Source of the DNA: PALSA-1444 sp964291045
Lineage (GTDB): Bacteria; Chlamydiota; Chlamydiia; Chlamydiales; Rhabdochlamydiaceae
Assembly: GCF_964291045.1 (NCBI RefSeq)
Contig: NZ_OZ197277.1
Span: forward strand, 434,001-498,000
DNA length: 64,000 bases
Reading direction: 5' to 3'
How positions within the stretch are numbered: position 1 is the stretch's first letter; every line of letters starts with the position of its first letter. The notes beneath the pieces are model-generated. The model was not told the origin of the DNA. It saw only the letters and a program-made list of their open reading frames with translations, and made no database searches. Positions 1 through 8,665 of the stretch are shown in pieces. Position numbers and translations under genes: made by a program.

Positions 1-986
1 CTTCTTTACCGATGGAATTCTTAGAGCCGGATACCATTTTTAAAGCATTTCCTTATCAAGCAGAGTCTCCTAAAAGAGGAAAAAAACTACCCAGTGGGCT
101 TTTTATTGAAAAGCTATCTGCTTGGTATGATAGCTTAATCAAGCCTCTTGAACCGTACCTTCCTTCGCAAGAGTCTCAAGAGATACTCACCTTTATCCCT
201 GATGGTTTTTTAGCCCATATTCCTTTTGGAGCGTTTTATAACCAAGAAAAAGATCACTATCTGATTGAAAAATATCCTGTAACAGTAGCTCCTTCTATTC
301 AAGTTCTCTCTCTTCTGGATCAGCTGCCTAAAGAATCCTCCAGTCAAGTGCTTCTCATGGGTAACCCTACGATTTCTCAGAAGGAAGGAGGTTCATTAGA
401 AAAGGCTGAGCATGAAGTACGTGACATCCTTGCACCCATGATGAATATTCCTCAAGATCAAGTACTAACTCAGAAAGAGGCAACAGTTGCAAATATTTTT
501 AAATACGCTCCTGATGCGCGTAATATTCATATTGGATGCCACGGAATAGAGGGGCAAAAATCCATTGAAAACTCTGATCCTTATTCTGTGATTGAAGGCC
601 GCTTTAATCTCACTCCTAATGAGGAGCATCCATTAGGATATCTTTATGCAAAAGAGATCATTAAAATGACGCTGAAAGCAGATCTTGTGTTTATGAGTAT
701 CTGTCATTTAGGAAGAGGCAAGCTTAAACGAGAGGGAAGTATTGGTCCGATTTGGTCTTTTTTAGGAGCAGGTGCTAAATCTACAATAGCTAGTTACTGG
801 CTACTTCCTGAAGGAGAAATGACAGTCAACATGGTCAAGACATTTTATCAGCACTATTTGGGTATTGGGGCTCCTAAGTTAAGTAAAGCTAAAGCTCTTC
901 AGCAAGCAGTCCTCATGGCGATGAAAACAGAGAGAGATAAACCACGTCAATGGGGATCGTTTTTCTTAGCAGGATTAATGGAATAA
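1..986 (+). CDS. TPR-CHAT protein, C-terminal CHAT protease-like domain (5' end outside window)
   Basis: This is the 3' part of a CHAT (caspase HetF-associated with TPRs) protein. The frame is open to the left edge, and the residues before the ATG at 12 (S-L-P) continue the alignment with the two complete paralogues downstream (both have S-L-P-I-P there). The gene therefore starts upstream of the window and the ATG at 12 is internal. Visible parts, numbered from that ATG, are the CHAT fold with its probable dyad: His177 in HIGCHG and Cys231 in SICHLGRG. The paralogues read HIAGHG and SACHLGRG, so the dyad is kept although the neighbouring residues differ. It ends in the same PRQWG..FFLAGL tail as its neighbours. 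It is the first member of a same-strand array. CHAT domains are caspase-like cysteine peptidases; the substrate is unknown. Confidence 0.88.
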   Translation, partial: SLPMEFLEPDTIFKAFPYQAESPKRGKKLPSGLFIEKLSAWYDSLIKPLEPYLPSQESQEILTFIPDGFLAHIPFGAFYNQEKDHYLIEKYPVTVAPSIQVLSLLDQLPKESSSQVLLMGNPTISQKEGGSLEKAEHEVRDILAPMMNIPQDQVLTQKEATVANIFKYAPDARNIHIGCHGIEGQKSIENSDPYSVIEGRFNLTPNEEHPLGYLYAKEIIKMTLKADLVFMSICHLGRGKLKREGSIGPIWSFLGAGAKSTIASYWLLPEGEMTVNMVKTFYQHYLGIGAPKLSKAKALQQAVLMAMKTERDKPRQWGSFFLAGLME

Positions 987-1225
987 GCCCAGCTTGCTTA
1001 TTAAAATGATCAGCAAAATTGCGACATGTCGACCTAATTCTTAAAGGAGACCTAATCATTGAGATAAGTTAAAGATTAAAAAGGAAGATTTTTCATATTT
1101 TTTTATTAATTTTTACGTGTTGGAAATATTAGAATTGGTTTCTTTTTTAAGCTTAAAAAATATTGATTATAAATGTAAATATATTTAGCATTTTGATGTT
1201 CTATTAAAATTATTGGAGAGTAGAG

Positions 1226-4200
1226 GTGAGCATTACTAAAAAAATCTTCACTGAATCTGGTTTAATGAAAATATCTATAGCCTCTTCTAATTCTTCGAAG
1301 GGTAAAATTCGACTCTACTTTTTTATTGATCAAACTCCAAGCATTATTGAAAGCATTAGGACAATATTTTACTTCCAATCTAAGGGAAAAATTTACAACG
1401 GGATTATTAACCAAATCTTTCAAGATATTCAAACAAAGCCGTATCTTTTCAAAGAAGGGAAAAATTTTAAGCTGATATCAGAAGAAGATGTCCTTCGATT
1501 AAGAATAGATAGAACTGATGATGATTTGAAAAATACCTGCTATAAATTGAGAGAAATGCGTAAAGCGATTGAGTATCACGAAAAGGATTTAATGAGGGCT
1601 CTAGCGTGTATGGACCCATTAGGTAAAGGAGCAGCTTACTGTAATTTGGGAAATACCTACCACCGCTTAGGAGAGATCCGTAAAGCAATCCACTATCATA
1701 ACCAATATTTAACATCTGCTCAAGAGCTTAAAGATCAAGTATGGGAAGAGAGGGCTTATTACAAGTTGGGAATGGCTTATCATAGTTTAGGAGACATTCG
1801 TAAAGCAATTGGGTACTACGAAAAGGAGTTAAATATTGCTCAAAAGCTCGAAAATTTAGAAGAGGTAGGCACTGCTTATAGTAACTTAGGAAATGCTTAT
1901 TATAGTTTAGGAGAATATCCTCAAGCGATTGATTATTACGAAAAGGATTTAAAGATTACTCTAGAGCTTAAGGACCTAGTAGGGGAAGGGATTACTTATA
2001 GTAATTTAGGAATGGCCTATGACAGTTTAAGAGAGTACAAGAAAGCGGTTCAGTACTACGAGCAGAATTTAAATATTATTCTAAAACTTAAAGATCAAGC
2101 AGGAGAATGGAAGGCCTATTACAATTTAGGAAATGCAAGCCTCAATTTAGGAAATTACTCTAAAACAATAGAATATCATGAGAAAGGCTTAAAGATAGCG
2201 CAAGATCTTAAAGACCAGATAAGAGAGGGAAACTCTTATAGTGGAATGGGAAATGTCTATCGTTGTTTAGGACAATGCCATAAAGCAATTGAGTATCATA
2301 ATAAGCATTTAAATATTGTCTTAGAGCTTAAAGACCTAGCAGGAGAAGGAATTGCTTATGGTAACTTAGGAAATGCTTATTATAGTTTAGGAGAATATCC
2401 TCAAGCGATCGAGTACCATAAGAAACATCGAGAGATTGCTCTAGAACTGGGAGATAAGTTAGGAGAAGGGAACTCTTATAGTGGAGAGGGGCAAGCCTAC
2501 TGTCATTTAGGAGAATGTCATCAAGCGATCAAGTGTTATAATAAGCATTTAAATATTGTCATAGAGCTTAAAAATCGAATAGAAGAAGGAAAAATTTATG
2601 GTAATTTGGGAAATGTCTACCACAGCTTAGGGAACTATATCCAAGCGATCGAATATCATGAGAAACACCAGGTAATGACTCTAGAACGGGGGGATAGGTT
2701 AGGGGAAGGGATAGCTTATGGCAATTTAGGAAATGCTTACGATCAATTAGGAGAGTACCATCAAGCAATCCAGTGTCATAATAAGCATTTAAATATTGTC
2801 CTAGAGCTTAAGGACCTTGTAGAAGAAGGGGCAGCTTATAACAATTTGGGAAATGCCTATCATAATTTAGGAGAATATTGTAAAGCAATAGAATATCATA
2901 AAAAGCACTTAATAATTAGTTTAAATCTTCAAAATAAAGTAGGAAAAGAGAAAGCTTATTCTAACTTGGGAAATAGCTACTATGGTTTAGGTGAGTTTGA
3001 TAAAGCAATTAAATATTACAAGAAGAGCTTAAAAATTACTCAAAAGCTTAAAGATCACGTAGGTGAGGGAAGATTATATTGTAATTTGGGAATAGCTTTT
3101 CATGGGTTAGGAGAGAACCATCAAGCGATTGAATATCACAAAAAATATCTGGAAATTGTTTTAAAGCTTCAAGATAAAGTAGGAGAAGAGAAAGCTTATA
3201 GCAATTTGGGGAATGCTCATAGCGATTTAAAAGAATATGATCAAGCAATCAATTACCATAATAAGGCTTTAAAAATTAATCAAGATCTTAAAAATCAATT
3301 AAGAGAAGGGATTATTTATAGCAATTTAGGCATAGCCTACTATGGGTTAGAAGATTTTTATAAAGCGATTCAGTATCATACAAATTATTTAAAAATTAAT
3401 CAAGATCTTAATAATCAAGTAGGAGAAGGGTTTGCTTATGGTAACTTGGGCGAGGCCTATGTTGGCTTAAAAGAGTACAAGAATGCAAGTAAATATTTTT
3501 ATAAAAATATTGAGATTGCTACAGCTCTTCAGAGGAATATAAAAAAGATTCAACGGCAAATTACTTTCTTTGAGCAGCTATCAAAGCCTTATATAGCTCT
3601 AGAAAAAGTGCTGTTATTACAAAATAAAAATCAGGAAGCCTTAGAGATTTCTGATACAAGAAGGTCCCGAGCTCTTTCTTATCTTCTATCTCAAAAATTG
3701 CATTTAAAAGAAGGTCAATCATCTCTTCTAAAGCCTCTTTCGGTTGAAAAGATCCAAAAACTAGCTGTTAAGTTGATGACAATTTTAATTGTCTACTCTA
3801 TTACATCTTTAGATGAAAATAAGCCCTTTATTCAAGTGTGGGTCATTTCTTCCAAAAAAAGAGCGATCTCGTCTATTTCTCTTCCTATTCCAGGTGAAAT
3901 CTTTTCAAAGTTGGATCAAATTTTTGAGACATTTCCCTATAAGATTGAAGATAGACGTCCCATAAGAGGCGCTAAGCCTATAAGCCAGCTTTTTAAAGAA
4001 AAACTCTCTATTTGGTATGATCTGCTCATAGCTCCTTTAGAGCCTTATTTATCTGCACTAGATTCTGGGGAGACACTGACATTGATTCCGGATGGTTTTT
4101 TAGCCCACCTTCCTTTTGGAGCGTTTTATAATAAAACAAAAGATCAATATCTTATTGAAAAATATCCGATAGCAGTTGCTCCCTCCATTCAGGTGCTCTC

Positions 4201-4870
4201 TCTTCTTGATCAGCTTCCTAAAGAAACGTCTTCTCAAGCTCTTCTAATGGGCAATCCTACAACATTTCAAAAAAAATATAATAATCTCAAAAAATCTGAA
4301 GCTGAAGTTCGTGATATCATTGCGCCTTGCATGCAATCGTTCACTCTCCAAGTGCTGACTCAAAAAGAGGCGACAGTAGAAAATGTGTTTACGCATGCTC
4401 CTGATGCTAGCATCATTCATATTGCAGGTCACGGTGTGGCAAATCAAAAGCCAACAGATGATCCTCACTCTGTTTTTGAAGGATTCTTTAGATTAGCGCC
4501 AGATCAAAAACATCCAACAGGTGACCTTCATGCGAAAGAGATAAATGAGCTTTCACTTAAAGCAGATCTTGTTTTCATGAGTGCTTGTCACTTAGGAAGA
4601 GGAAATCTCAAAAAAGAGGGAAGCATTGGGCCGGTTTGGTCTTTTTTAGGCGCGGGTGCTAAATCTACCATTGCTAGCTACTGGCCTCTTCCTGAAGGAG
4701 ACATGACAGTCAAAATGGTAGATATTTTTTACCGCCACTATTTAGGCATTGATACCCCTAAGCTAAATAAAGCAAGGGCTCTTCAGCAAGCTATTCTCAT
4801 GGCAATGAAAACAGAGCGAGATAATCCGCGTCAGTGGGGAGCATTTTTCTTATCAGGGCTAATGGGTTAA
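1226..4870 (+). CDS. Large TPR-CHAT protein (TPR array plus caspase-like CHAT domain)
   Basis: A 1214-residue protein in three parts. Residues about 15-95 form an N-terminal domain shared only with the next gene. Residues about 133-770 hold 16 tandem 40-residue TPRs of the LGN/kinesin-light-chain type (NLGNAY..LGEY..AIEYH). After a linker (ALEISDTRRSRALSYLL), a C-terminal CHAT domain runs from about 845 to 1214. The caspase-like dyad is intact: His1069 in HIAGHG and Cys1121 in SACHLGRG. No signal peptide or membrane segment is seen. The GTG start at 1226 is chosen because GGAGAG lies just upstream and because the N-terminal homology to the next gene begins here. The TPR array should bind protein partners and control the peptidase, as known for other TPR-CHAT proteins; the target is unknown. 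It lies between two paralogues on the same strand, about 240 bp after the first. Confidence 0.9.
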   Translation: MSITKKIFTESGLMKISIASSNSSKGKIRLYFFIDQTPSIIESIRTIFYFQSKGKIYNGIINQIFQDIQTKPYLFKEGKNFKLISEEDVLRLRIDRTDDDLKNTCYKLREMRKAIEYHEKDLMRALACMDPLGKGAAYCNLGNTYHRLGEIRKAIHYHNQYLTSAQELKDQVWEERAYYKLGMAYHSLGDIRKAIGYYEKELNIAQKLENLEEVGTAYSNLGNAYYSLGEYPQAIDYYEKDLKITLELKDLVGEGITYSNLGMAYDSLREYKKAVQYYEQNLNIILKLKDQAGEWKAYYNLGNASLNLGNYSKTIEYHEKGLKIAQDLKDQIREGNSYSGMGNVYRCLGQCHKAIEYHNKHLNIVLELKDLAGEGIAYGNLGNAYYSLGEYPQAIEYHKKHREIALELGDKLGEGNSYSGEGQAYCHLGECHQAIKCYNKHLNIVIELKNRIEEGKIYGNLGNVYHSLGNYIQAIEYHEKHQVMTLERGDRLGEGIAYGNLGNAYDQLGEYHQAIQCHNKHLNIVLELKDLVEEGAAYNNLGNAYHNLGEYCKAIEYHKKHLIISLNLQNKVGKEKAYSNLGNSYYGLGEFDKAIKYYKKSLKITQKLKDHVGEGRLYCNLGIAFHGLGENHQAIEYHKKYLEIVLKLQDKVGEEKAYSNLGNAHSDLKEYDQAINYHNKALKINQDLKNQLREGIIYSNLGIAYYGLEDFYKAIQYHTNYLKINQDLNNQVGEGFAYGNLGEAYVGLKEYKNASKYFYKNIEIATALQRNIKKIQRQITFFEQLSKPYIALEKVLLLQNKNQEALEISDTRRSRALSYLLSQKLHLKEGQSSLLKPLSVEKIQKLAVKLMTILIVYSITSLDENKPFIQVWVISSKKRAISSISLPIPGEIFSKLDQIFETFPYKIEDRRPIRGAKPISQLFKEKLSIWYDLLIAPLEPYLSALDSGETLTLIPDGFLAHLPFGAFYNKTKDQYLIEKYPIAVAPSIQVLSLLDQLPKETSSQALLMGNPTTFQKKYNNLKKSEAEVRDIIAPCMQSFTLQVLTQKEATVENVFTHAPDASIIHIAGHGVANQKPTDDPHSVFEGFFRLAPDQKHPTGDLHAKEINELSLKADLVFMSACHLGRGNLKKEGSIGPVWSFLGAGAKSTIASYWPLPEGDMTVKMVDIFYRHYLGIDTPKLNKARALQQAILMAMKTERDNPRQWGAFFLSGLMG
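1621..3540 (+). repeat. 16 tandem 120-bp coding repeats (TPR array)
   Basis: Each 120-bp unit encodes one 40-residue TPR, and units stay in exact register from 1621 to 3540. A degenerate half-unit precedes them at about 1501. Within 2281-2880 every second unit is more alike: a 20-base block beginning ataataagcatttaaatatt recurs exactly 240 bp apart in three units. Part of the array therefore grew by duplicating unit pairs. Confidence 0.9.
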
Positions 4871-5169
4871 GAGCTTTGATCACGTAAGAGGTTTTATCTA
4901 TGGATTTTACTTAGGAACTTTATAATCTAGTAGCTTTCATCCTTTGGCAAACTATCCTCAAGAGATTTAGGGAATATTTTATAATAGAAAATAGCTAGTA
5001 TCTTTATTCTCTCAAGAATTTGCCTTGGCTTTTTGATGCTTCAAAATATCTGTAATATCACTCATGAAAGAGTTATAAAATAGTTAAATTAAGATTCGCT
5101 AAAAACCATTGATTGAATTTAATTTTTTATTTAGTATTTGACCTTTTGTGAAACTCTTGTAGATTACAG
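4871..5169. other. Intergenic, AT-rich, no gene seen
   Basis: About 300 bp between two TPR-CHAT genes. No convincing ORF, RNA gene, terminator hairpin or repeat was found. It should hold the promoter and leader of the downstream gene, but no clear -35/-10 pair stands out. Confidence 0.5.
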
Positions 5170-5220
5170 ATATATATTGATAAAAAAATCTTCACGGGAG
5201 CCGGGCTATTTAAAATACAG

Positions 5221-7599
5221 ATGCCCCCTTCTGATGCTTCTAATGATAAAATTCGGCTCTATGGCTTTTCTAATCCAACGCCAGAGTGCATTGCAAAGAT
5301 TCAGAAAATATTTGCATTCAAAATTAAAGGAAAAATTTATGATGGGCTGATCAATGAAATGCTTCAAGATCTTTCAAATAAGCCGTTTTTATTAAAAAAA
5401 GGAAATCATTTTCAGCTGATCTCAAAAAAAGAAGCTCTTTTATTAAGATATAGCAATTTGGGAGATGTCTACTATGAGTTAGGAGAGTACCGTAACGCAA
5501 TCCCATACTATGAGGCGGATTTAAAGTTCGCTCTAGCGTTTCAAGATAGGGCAGGGGAAGGAATTGCTTATAGTAAACTAGGAAATGCTTACGAGCCTTT
5601 AGGAGAGTATCGTAAAGCGGCTTACTATCATAAGCAGGATGTAAAGATCGCTCTAGAGCTTCAAGACAAGAGGAGGGAAGGAATAGCTTATAGCAATTTG
5701 GGAAATACTTATTGGATATTAGGAGAGAACCATAGAGCAATCTACTACCATGAAAAGCATTTAAAGATCGTGCTAGAGCTTCAATACAGGATAGGGGAAG
5801 GCGTAGCTTACGGCAATTTGGGAAATGCTTATTGGAAGTTAGAAGAGAGTCATAAAGCAATCCAATATCATGAGAAGCATTTAGAGATTGCGCTAGAGTT
5901 TGAAGATAAGTTAGGGGAAGGGTTGGCTTATGGCAATTTAGGAAATGCTTATACTTCTTTAGGAGAGTACCGTAAAGCAATTGATTTTCATGAAAAGTGT
6001 CTAAAAATCGCGCTAGGGCTTCAAGATAAGTTAGAAGAGGGTAGGGCTTATAACAATTTAGGAAACGCTTATCAAAAGTTAGAAGAGTACCGTCAAGCAA
6101 TCGATTTTCATGAGAAGCGGTTAAAGATTGCTCTAGAGCTTCAAGACAAGATAGGAGAAAGTAGAGCTTATGGCAATTTGGGAATTGCGTATGCTGACTT
6201 AGGAGAGCTATCTCAAGCAGAAGAGTATTTTCGTAATAGCATTAAAATTTTTGCCTCTCTTCAACATGATGTAAAACGTGCTGAGTGGCAAATTTCTATA
6301 TTTGAGGAGCTAGCAAAACCCTATCTAGGTTTAGAGCGAGTTTTATTACAGGGGGGAAATGCCTGCGCTTTAGAGATTTCTGATACAAGGCGCTCTCGTG
6401 CACTATCTTCACTCCTATTTCAACGCTTAAGTTTAAAAGAGAATCAAGATTTTTATCTTAATCATCTTTCAGTTCAAAATATACAGGATTTAGCTGAGAA
6501 ATTTGATACAACTTTCATTATCTATTCTATTAATTCTCCAATTAAGAATTTAATATCTGTTCGCGCATGGATTGTATCTTCTGATAAAGATCCTCTCCAA
6601 TCCATTTCTCTACCTATTCCAGATGATGTATTTTCAAGATTAGATCACATTTTTAAAACATTCCCTTATCAAACTGAAAAAACTCGTCCAGTCAGAGGTC
6701 AGAAACAACCTAGTCAACTTTTTGAGGAAAGACTCTCTTCTTGGTATGAGCTTTTAATTGCTCCTTTAGAAAAGCATATGCCTTTACCAAGTTCTGAAAA
6801 AACGATTACCTTTATTCTTGATGGTTTTTTGGCCCACCTTCCTTTTGGAGCCTTTTATAATCGTCAAAAAGATCAGTACCTTATTGAAAACTATTCAATT
6901 TCGGTAGCCCCTTCCATTCAGGTGCTCTCTCTCGTAGATCAACTTCCTAAAGAAGCCTCCAATCAAGCTCTTTTGATGGGCAATCCTACAACATCTCAAA
7001 AAGAATATAATAACCTCAACAAATCTGAAGATGAAGTCCGTGGTATCATTGCACCTCTTATGCAATCTTGTACTGTTCAAGTGCTAACTCAAAAAGAGGC
7101 AACTGTAGGAAATGTCTTTACGCATGCTCCTCATGCTAGCATCATTCATATTGCAGGTCACGGTGTGGCTAATCAAAAGCCTTCGGATGATCCTCACTCT
7201 GTCTTTGAAGGATTTTTTAGATTAGCGCCAGATCAAAAACAGGCAGCAGGTGATCTTCATGCGAAAGAGATAAATGAGCTTTCACTCAAAGCAGACCTTG
7301 TATTTATGAGCGCTTGCCATTTAGGAAGAGGAAACCTCAAAAGAGAGGGAAGTATTGGTCCTATTTGGTCTTTCTTAGGCGCGGGTGCTAAATCAACAAT
7401 TGCTAGTTACTGGCCTCTTCCTGAGGGAGATATGACAGTCAAAATGGTAAACACTTTTTACCGGCATTATTTAGGGATTAATACTCTCAAGCTAAATAAA
7501 GCAAAAGCTTTGCAGAAGGCAGTCCTCATGGCGATGGAAACAGAGAGAGATAAACCTCGTCAATGGGGAGCGTTTTTCTTATCGGGGCTAATAGAATGA
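5221..7599 (+). CDS. TPR-CHAT protein, shorter paralogue (uncertain start)
   Basis: A 792-residue paralogue of the preceding gene. It has an N-terminal domain (about 10-70), seven 40-residue TPRs (about 75-350), the ALEISDTRRSRALSSLLF linker, and a CHAT domain (about 430-792) with His647 in HIAGHG and Cys699 in SACHLGRG. Start problem: the first ATG in frame (5221) has no Shine-Dalgarno sequence, and homology to the neighbour continues 17 codons upstream, with IDKKIFTGAGLFKI matching ITKKIFTESGLMKI. The codon aligned with the neighbour's GTG start is ATA at 5170, and an in-frame stop sits at 5149. Either a rare ATA or ATT codon (5170 or 5176) is used, or the original start was lost and expression depends on the weak ATG. 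Otherwise the gene is intact. It is probably a cysteine peptidase with a TPR sensor or adaptor; the substrate is unknown. Confidence 0.85.
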   Translation: MPPSDASNDKIRLYGFSNPTPECIAKIQKIFAFKIKGKIYDGLINEMLQDLSNKPFLLKKGNHFQLISKKEALLLRYSNLGDVYYELGEYRNAIPYYEADLKFALAFQDRAGEGIAYSKLGNAYEPLGEYRKAAYYHKQDVKIALELQDKRREGIAYSNLGNTYWILGENHRAIYYHEKHLKIVLELQYRIGEGVAYGNLGNAYWKLEESHKAIQYHEKHLEIALEFEDKLGEGLAYGNLGNAYTSLGEYRKAIDFHEKCLKIALGLQDKLEEGRAYNNLGNAYQKLEEYRQAIDFHEKRLKIALELQDKIGESRAYGNLGIAYADLGELSQAEEYFRNSIKIFASLQHDVKRAEWQISIFEELAKPYLGLERVLLQGGNACALEISDTRRSRALSSLLFQRLSLKENQDFYLNHLSVQNIQDLAEKFDTTFIIYSINSPIKNLISVRAWIVSSDKDPLQSISLPIPDDVFSRLDHIFKTFPYQTEKTRPVRGQKQPSQLFEERLSSWYELLIAPLEKHMPLPSSEKTITFILDGFLAHLPFGAFYNRQKDQYLIENYSISVAPSIQVLSLVDQLPKEASNQALLMGNPTTSQKEYNNLNKSEDEVRGIIAPLMQSCTVQVLTQKEATVGNVFTHAPHASIIHIAGHGVANQKPSDDPHSVFEGFFRLAPDQKQAAGDLHAKEINELSLKADLVFMSACHLGRGNLKREGSIGPIWSFLGAGAKSTIASYWPLPEGDMTVKMVNTFYRHYLGINTLKLNKAKALQKAVLMAMETERDKPRQWGAFFLSGLIE
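5443..6282 (+). repeat. Seven tandem 120-bp coding repeats (TPR array)
   Basis: Seven in-register 120-bp units encode the TPRs of the shorter TPR-CHAT paralogue. They have the same period and consensus as the 16-unit array in the preceding gene, so the two genes differ chiefly in repeat number. Confidence 0.85.
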
Positions 7600-7650
7600 G
7601 CGCATCTTTATAGTGCGCAAGGATTTATGAATTTTTTTATAACGGTGTAA

Positions 7651-8476
7651 GAGTGTGTTGCGTTAATGCTGAAAAATAATATTTTAGATCAAAAAAATGA
7701 CAATAGTTCCCTTTTCCAGGGAGCTTTTATCCACGTTTTCTAGAAATTAATTTATTAATCGTGCTAGGTTTTTAGAGAAAATTCAATCTTTTTCCTGTGT
7801 AGAAATCTACTTTTTAAGCTTCCATTAAAGATTATTTTGCATCTGGACATCATACTTTCTACCAAGATCTTTGACTATATCTCGTCAATTTTCCCCATAA
7901 GGATCTAGCTTCTAGATCATTTCCTAATCCCTTGATGATGCGGGCAGCTTCATTTCTTTTTTCCTACACAGGTTCATCATGAATAATCGCTCCTTTTCTG
8001 GGCAGAGTAAGAAGCTCCTGATTATACTTCTTTGCTTGGGGCTGCATTTTTCACTGTCAGCGATACTATCTATGAGAGCTCTCCCTTTCTCGCTACCAGC
8101 TTTTTTAAGTGCTTTTTCAAAATGAGTAGTGCCCAAGTTCATACCCATCTCTCACTTCAGCTAAGATAATATCTTGTGTCTTTAAATCCATTGCTATATG
8201 GAGCTTATGCCACCTAGATTTTCCTCCATATTTAGAGGCTTTGCCACTCTCTTTGCTCCCTACATTTTTAATCCTGTAGAATCTAATACAATTGCCCATG
8301 TCTAACAAGGTTTTTAGGAAGAGAAAGAATTTATGCTTTGCCTAGCTACGTCGTGATTGTATGGGATCTCCTTTTTGTGTGATGATAAAAAGTCTAATCT
8401 CCCTGCTGCTTCTTTAATCAATAAAAATTTTCCCCATTCCTTTTCTGACTTATGAATAGATTAGCGCAACACACCC
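7651..8476 (-). mobile_element. Decayed IS5-family-like insertion sequence with terminal inverted repeats
   Basis: The element is bounded by imperfect inverted repeats. The left end, 7651, reads gagtgtgttgcgttaat. The right end, read inward from 8476 on the minus strand, is gggtgtgttgcgctaat, differing at 2 of 17 bases. The span is about 826 bp. It contains a minus-strand transposase relic with several frameshifts and stops, so it is no longer autonomous. Size, ends and protein motifs fit the IS5 family (IS427-like group); the exact group is inferred. No clear target-site duplication is seen. It lies between the last TPR-CHAT gene and the first NEL gene, and it fills most of the 1.07-kb gap 7600-8665. 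The remaining 8477-8665 is the NEL gene leader, with a small gaggat/atcctc hairpin at 8554-8570. Confidence 0.75.
7735..8330 (-). pseudogene. Transposase pseudogene, IS5-type DDE
   Basis: Reading the minus strand across three frames restores a transposase. IVLDSTGLKM (first catalytic Asp region, about 8297-8268) is followed by a stop. After a frameshift comes GGKSRWHKLHIAMDLKT, then KRNEAARIIKGLG, LWGKLTRYSQRS and a C-terminal tail ending near 7735. This matches the order of motifs in IS5-family transposases (DSTGLK, then W-KLH-G-D, then RN-A, then Y--RS--E). The two short ORFs here (7924-8148 and 8117-8308) are fragments of this one gene. The N-terminal third near 8330-8450 is too degraded to align with confidence. 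Confidence 0.75.
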
Positions 8477-8665
8477 AGTCTAAGTACAACCTCCTCATTA
8501 CCTAATGATTCTATGCAAGAAAAACTATATTTACAAAAAAAAAGCTCTTATGAGAGGATTTAATATCCTCGGTTCATACCCCTTTTACTTATTCTTTTTC
8601 TGAATTTCCACTTCCAACCGAAACCGTGATTAAAAAGAGGAATTCATTAAAAAATAAGGATTTTT

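Noticed and set aside
5351..6100. 249-codon minus-strand ORF opposite the TPR array
   Set aside because: It is a repetitive antisense shadow of the 120-bp TPR units.
1..7599. Type III-E CRISPR (Craspase) locus because of the TPR-CHAT proteins
   Set aside because: No Cas7-11, Cas1/Cas2 or repeat-spacer array is present in the window.
7924..8308. Two small minus-strand ORFs as separate genes
   Set aside because: Both are frame fragments of one broken IS5-type transposase.
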